Source of the DNA: Kiritimatiellia bacterium
GTDB lineage: Bacteria; Verrucomicrobiota; Kiritimatiellia; WLWN01
Assembly: GCA_012103575.1 (NCBI GenBank)
Contig: WLWN01000001.1
Coordinates: forward strand, 1,317,792 to 1,381,791
Direction: 5' to 3'
Length of the DNA: 64,000 bases
Shown: piece by piece, positions 59,707-64,000 of the stretch
Position numbering within the stretch: the first letter of the stretch is position 1
How the letters are laid out: every line of letters begins with the position of its first letter
Notes under the pieces: model-generated
Seen by the model: the letters and a program-made list of their open reading frames with translations, nothing else
What the model was told of the DNA's origin: nothing
The model's database searches: none
Translations under genes and position numbers: made by a program

Positions 59707-59964
59707 CGTCCTGGACTATAGACACATGAGGATAACGGAGACAACAAAAAAACTACACCAAGAAACCATATCGAAACCCGTCGAAGATCCGCCACGGTGG
59801 AAAACAAACCCTAAATGACAAAAATTCGAATGTCAGAAACAAGAAGAGAATAAAGTTTTGAAATTTTTAACATTGGTATTTTGAATTTGTTTCGTGAATG
59901 AATTTTCCGCCTCGGCGGATCAGCCGTAGCTGACGATATTCGATTTTCGGGTTTGGCTCCGAAT
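59707..59964. other. Gene-free interval with REP-like unit
   Basis: 258 bp without a supportable gene. 59905-59934 (TTCCGCCTCGGCGGATCAGC and onward) is an inverted, diverged copy of the palindromic unit at 39595 and 53939. A second short version (GATCCGCCACGGTGG) lies near 59785. Confidence 0.5.
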
Positions 59965-61326
59965 TTACGGTGTTGGATCGGTACCCCCTTCATATTCACA
60001 AAGGTTATTGCACGTATCCCCATCCGGATCAGCGGTAGGAATGGCATTAGTAATATGGCTAAAATACTGAACTTCCCACACATCTGCCAGCCCATCCATA
60101 TCGACATCTACAAACTCGTCGGCTCCCATATCGACAATTGATACGGCATTGGCGTGGCTCGGGTCATCCCAACGCGTTTCACGGTCTATGTCTAGAAGGA
60201 GGACATTAGATGAGCTATCTCCTGCATCGATGCACGGGGAGTTGGCTTTTAGATGATACGAACCAGGAATCCACTCTGAGTTTAGGTTTATATTTCCTTC
60301 ACCCGCCCATCCATCTTGGACATCGGAATAAGTAATTACCGGTTGAGGTGCGTTTCCGAAAACTTGATATGGACCATTACTCCAAAGAATAGAACTCTGG
60401 ATAAGAAGTGTTGAAATGGAGGTATAGATTCCTCCACCACCGCCAAATGGAGCATTGTTCTCTACGATTATATAATTCTCAATTTTGGGGTTAGAGAGAT
60501 GACTGTAAACACCCCCTCCTTGAAAGCTGGCTTGATTTCTTGCAATCACACAATTCTGGAATGTTGGACTGGCACCTGAACAATAAAGACCTCCTCCATA
60601 GGTTTCACTATTTTCCGTAATGATACAGGCTTGAATGATCGGGTTTGACCCTGAAAAGAAGAGTCCAGGACCGTTTCCATTACGAACCGTCACGCCGCGC
60701 ACTACCGAGCGCTTATCTTCTCCATTTTGGAAACGGAAACCTCCCCCGCTTGCTTCGCAATCAATCACGCAGTTAGCCGGTCCATTCTTGGAGATCAACA
60801 TAAGGGGCAAGCCCGGAAAAGTTAGGTTCTTATTCCCTGTTCCTATATAGGTCCCATCGGCTAATTGGATGATGTCATAATTAGTAGCTATATTGAGCGC
60901 GTCCTGAATGGTGTTAAAGGCATTCGTTAGGGACCCATCTCCTCCAGGGGATGAGGGATCTAAATAAATGGTTGCCAAAGGGGTAGAGGTGTTCGTATTC
61001 GGATCCGTGCTATAAATGTATTCATAAAAGTTTCCAATCCGATCTCTATCAGGATCACCCATCAGGTCTTCGGCGCTAAAGGGATCCAAGTTGTTATTGA
61101 CTTCCCATAGATCAGGCATTTCATCTCTATCGGTATCAGGATCGATAGGTGAAGTGCCATGTATATTAACTGCTCCATCGAGTAATCCATCATTGTCCGC
61201 ATCAGATAGATTCGGATCGGTTTGATTTTCATATTCATCTAAGTCTGTTAATCCATCTGAACCACCTACTAAGGTCATTATCAAGGGTGCCATCACGAGA
61301 GAGATCCCCCCAAGGTAATTTCCCAA
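59965..61326 (-). pseudogene. Beta-helix surface protein, C-terminal half
   Basis: 453 residues. Thrombospondin-3-type Asp-rich repeats (DADNDGLLDG, DPDTDRDEMPDLWEVNN) precede a right-handed parallel beta-helix region (DIIQLADGTYIGTGN, NCVIDCEASGGGFRFQNGED, GGGLYCSGASPTFQNCVI). The end is CIDAG...IVDMGADEFVDVD and more Asp repeats. It is a second copy of the module in the preceding frame (61293-63407). The first 13 residues are out of frame; two indels around 61264-61310 join it to the upstream half. Confidence 0.75.
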
Positions 61327-63407
61327 ACGTCTGCCATCTGGTCTCCATCTGTATCGACAAACTCATCAGCTCCCATATCGACGATCGATATAGCGTTGGT
61401 GTGAATCGGATCATTCCAGCGTCCTTCACCATCTATGTCTATAGCCGTAGCATTCGATAGGCTCCCGGCATCGATGCACGGCGAATTGGCTTTTAAACGA
61501 TACGAGCCGGGAACCAACTCTGGATTTAGGTCCGTATTTGCACCCACCCATCCATCTTGTACCACCGAATACGTAACCACTGGGCCAGCTCCTGAGACTT
61601 GATTTGAGATTTGGTTTGGGGTGTTTGCCCAAAGAATAGAATTATATATAAAAGGGGCTGAACTAGAATTATAAAGGCCTCCGCCGCTGGAGCTACTATT
61701 ATACGCAAGCGTACAACTCTTAAAACTTGGACTCGAAGAGTTGTAAACGCCCCCTCCTGCAGAACTGGCTTGATTTTTTGTAATCGCACAGTTCTGGAAC
61801 CTTGGACTAGCGCCATTCACACAATAAATTCCTCCACCCAATCCGCCCAAAGACGTCTGATTTTCTGTAATGATACAGGCTTGAATCATAGGCATCGACC
61901 CTGAGAAATAAAATCTGCCACCGGTGAGGCTATTTCCATTACGAACCGTCACACCACGCAAGACTAAGCGCTCATCTTCTCCATTTTGAAAAGTAAAACC
62001 TCTTCCGCTGGCTTCACAGTCGATCACGCAAGTAGACGGACCGTTCTCAGAGACTACCATAATCGGCAAACCTGAAAAACTTAGGTTTCTATTTCCTGCG
62101 CCCGTATAGGTCCCATCCGCAACTTGAATGATGTCATAATGGGCCGCTACACTTAGCGCAGCTTCAATCGTATCAAATGGATTCGACTGGGACCCGTCAC
62201 CTCCTACGGTTGCAGGGTCACTGCCTCCGAGTATCTTGTATACGTCCTGATATCCGTCTTGATCGCTATCTGTATCGGTCAAATCTGTTCCCAAGAAAAG
62301 CTCTGCTACATTTGAAAACCTATCACCATCTATATCTTCAGCCCCATCAGAAATGCCGTTGGTGTTAGAGTCAAAACTATTGGTACTGTACCCTAAGGCG
62401 GTCTCCAGCGAATCAGGAAGACCATCGTTATCCGTATCAACACAATTTGTTGGAAACGCTTCACATAAGGCTACAGCGGTAATGATCCCAGCATCTGTAA
62501 ATCCTTCCGGTACAGGTGATAATTGTGATGCCAAACCGAAAAACGTATCATTTGTTGTAAGTAGCTGAGCCATGACTCCGAGTGTACCAGAAGATGCATT
62601 GACTCCTGAAATGGTAAAATTCCCTTCAGAATCAGTCGTTGCTGTGCCCGCTAAACCCACTAAACTAATGGTTACGTTTGAGATAGGAGTGCCACTCAGA
62701 TCTTGGACAAACCCTGTTAATGCAGTCAAACTCGCCCCTGGTGAGATGTCTATTCGTGCAATCGCCGTGGCGCCATCATTCACCACACCAATAAAAACTG
62801 TGCCTTTTTGAAGCGCTGTAACAAGACCATTGCTGTTGACCGTAGCTATATCGAGATTGCTTATACGGTAAACAGACCCTTTTGATCTAAGGGTTACATC
62901 GCTCGAATTCCCATCGGCATACAGGGCTGTGACGCGAACCTGAGTCTGTTGCCCTATCGCAGTTAACGTCGGAACATCAGGCACCGCGGTAATGGAAACA
63001 GGTAAAGGTGGAGGGACATTCGTAAAGATCAGATTCGTTACTACATATGTCTCTCCCTGTTGGATCTGAAAATGATCGGTATAAACATAGGTGGTTTTAC
63101 CGCTAACCGTCGTATAACCGGTAAGTCGCACAAGATCATCGCCGAAGAAATCAGGAGGAGATGCCGGCCCCGTATTCCCAAATTGATCAGGGGTCAAAAT
63201 ATTAGGTATACGGAAAGTTCCATCTGGGTTGACTTGTACGGTTTGACCGGCGACTGTTACCGTCCAGTTTTCATCGAGTTCCTGGGCAAAGACCGTTAGA
63301 TTTAACAGGGAAGACGCAAAAAGCATGGAGCAGCAGAGTCGCAAGCAACTCATAAAATTTTTGTGCCTTTTCGTACTACTATCTTTCATAATTTTATTTT
63401 TATTCAT
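61293..63407 (-). CDS. Secreted beta-helix/thrombospondin-3 surface protein, N-terminal half
   Basis: 704 residues. Signal peptide (LRLCCSMLFASSLLNLTVFAQ), an N-terminal domain (ENWTVTVAGQTVQVNPDGTF), a BIG2-like Ig domain (ALYADGNSSDVTLRS...GLVTALQKG), and a carboxypeptidase-regulatory-like domain (LTGFVQDLSGTPISNVTISLVG). Thrombospondin-3 repeats (DTDNDGLPDSLE, DSDQDGYQDVY) and a parallel beta-helix (CVIDCEASGRGFTFQNGED, GGGIYCVNGASPRFQNCAI) follow, closing CIDAG...DMGADEFVDTDGDQMADVWE. It stops at TGA, after which homology resumes in two successive other frames, so the gene was longer. Confidence 0.82.
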   Translation of the reverse strand: MNKNKIMKDSSTKRHKNFMSCLRLCCSMLFASSLLNLTVFAQELDENWTVTVAGQTVQVNPDGTFRIPNILTPDQFGNTGPASPPDFFGDDLVRLTGYTTVSGKTTYVYTDHFQIQQGETYVVTNLIFTNVPPPLPVSITAVPDVPTLTAIGQQTQVRVTALYADGNSSDVTLRSKGSVYRISNLDIATVNSNGLVTALQKGTVFIGVVNDGATAIARIDISPGASLTALTGFVQDLSGTPISNVTISLVGLAGTATTDSEGNFTISGVNASSGTLGVMAQLLTTNDTFFGLASQLSPVPEGFTDAGIITAVALCEAFPTNCVDTDNDGLPDSLETALGYSTNSFDSNTNGISDGAEDIDGDRFSNVAELFLGTDLTDTDSDQDGYQDVYKILGGSDPATVGGDGSQSNPFDTIEAALSVAAHYDIIQVADGTYTGAGNRNLSFSGLPIMVVSENGPSTCVIDCEASGRGFTFQNGEDERLVLRGVTVRNGNSLTGGRFYFSGSMPMIQACIITENQTSLGGLGGGIYCVNGASPRFQNCAITKNQASSAGGGVYNSSSPSFKSCTLAYNSSSSGGGLYNSSSAPFIYNSILWANTPNQISNQVSGAGPVVTYSVVQDGWVGANTDLNPELVPGSYRLKANSPCIDAGSLSNATAIDIDGEGRWNDPIHTNAISIVDMGADEFVDTDGDQMADVWEITLGGSLS

Positions 63408-63409
63408 TA

Positions 63410-63968
63410 TTAACTTCCTTGACGAGTTTGTAGCACTTTTCCAGATTGGGCATCTATATAGACTTCGGTCGCATAATCTGGTCCGCGATACCTGGTACCT
63501 GGCGGCGTTTCCTTGTTAATGGGGAAAATGACACGGATTTTCCCTTCTAAACGTTCAACAAGGATTTCAGACTGTTTATCGAACTCTATATCTCCGATTA
63601 CTTCACGAGCAATCGCTATAGCCTGATCATTCTTAACCACTGCTTGATTCTCCGGTTCTTCGATGTTCCCATAGCTAGTAACATCCTCCTTTACTATGTT
63701 TTGATGCTCTCTACTTTGTTCTGATCCCTTGCCCATTTTTTGAAATTCCGTCGAACGGATTGGATTAGATGAAGACGATAAAGCATTTCTGTTCCTTGTA
63801 GGCGGAGGTGTTGACACTTCTATATCTTGTACGTTCGCTACAACTTCAACCATATTCTTTTGCGGAGGTGTTGCGTCAACCTGTTCTTCAGATTCCTTAG
63901 CAGCAAAATGTTAGCATCAATACGGCAACCAATACCAATAAGACTCCAGCTACAGCACATTTTTTCAT
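63410..63968 (-). pseudogene. PepSY-domain exported protein, frameshifted signal peptide
   Basis: The frame 63410-63853 (147 residues) ends with a PepSY-like domain (AIAIAREVIGDIEFD...ATEVYIDAQSGKVLQTRQG). It is open upstream to about 63900. A signal peptide (MKKCAVAGVLLVLVAVLML) starts at the ATG at 63968 in another frame, and one missing base near 63903-63909 would join LTF to AAKESEEQVDATPP. PepSY proteins are exported inhibitory or binding domains. It lies 2 bp upstream of the beta-helix gene and is probably co-transcribed with it. Confidence 0.65.
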
Positions 63969-64000
63969 GGTGTGGGTCTCCGGGTTAATCCTGTTGAATG

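Overview
The window reads as part of a low-GC (roughly 42-44 percent by eye) Gram-negative bacterial chromosome. LptD, a fused SecD-SecF, YajC, YidC/YidD and many secreted thrombospondin-3, beta-helix and RHS proteins fit the PVC superphylum (Verrucomicrobiota/Kiritimatiellota-like). That placement is an inference from gene content and was not tested by phylogeny.

Layout. 1-12.6 kb is a compact housekeeping block: ligA, the rpmH-rnpA-yidD-yidC operon, a SAM methyltransferase, a frameshifted lytic transglycosylase, a SpoIIE-type phosphatase and tgt-yajC-secDF. 12.9-18.85 kb holds two broken genes for large secreted proteins (RHS/YD-repeat; thrombospondin-3/LamG). 18.84-24.06 kb is an insertion-sequence graveyard: an IS30 with an IS630 inside it, then IS4, IS1380 and second-type IS30 remnants. 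24.2-27.6 kb returns to conserved genes (pabB-pabC fusion, rph, a membrane protein). 27.9-29.4 kb has a truncated PLD-like gene, a second IS630 and an IS1380 tail. 29.46-46.23 kb, all on the minus strand, is a decayed trans-AT-type polyketide synthase. It is bounded by IS debris downstream and by an in-frame fusion to an AAA-ATPase/PD-(D/E)XK gene plus an IS30 piece upstream. 47.4-53.9 kb has a flavin reductase/radical SAM pair, a broken Phd/VapC pair, an M48 protease, an NAD-dependent epimerase and an almost complete IS1380. 54-64 kb has lptD, zinc-ribbon proteins, an EVE-domain protein, a fused glycosyltransferase, tRNA-Asn and a broken, internally duplicated beta-helix surface protein with a PepSY protein.

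The PKS pieces A-H (46228 down to 29458) read as what was once one long protein: KS1 / degenerate AT-like / KR1 / KS2 / KR2 / ACP1 / C-methyltransferase / ACP2 / KS3 / ECH / ECH / ACP3 / ACP4 / KS4 / C-terminal docking segment. It has no active AT, which implies malonyl loading in trans. The two ECH domains and the tandem ACPs with Trp six residues after the phosphopantetheine Ser indicate a beta-branching station. No HMG synthase cassette, trans-AT or thioesterase lies in the window. The reading frame is cut by small indels (three in homopolymers), two nonsense codons and a perfect 70-bp inverted repeat inside KR1.

The contrast is the main theme. Almost every conserved gene is full length, while most accessory genes (PKS, RHS, LamG, toxin-antitoxin, IS, beta-helix) carry frameshifts or stops. 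With the IS load this looks like a lineage under relaxed selection, for example host-associated. That is inference, and base-calling or assembly error must be excluded for the homopolymer cases.
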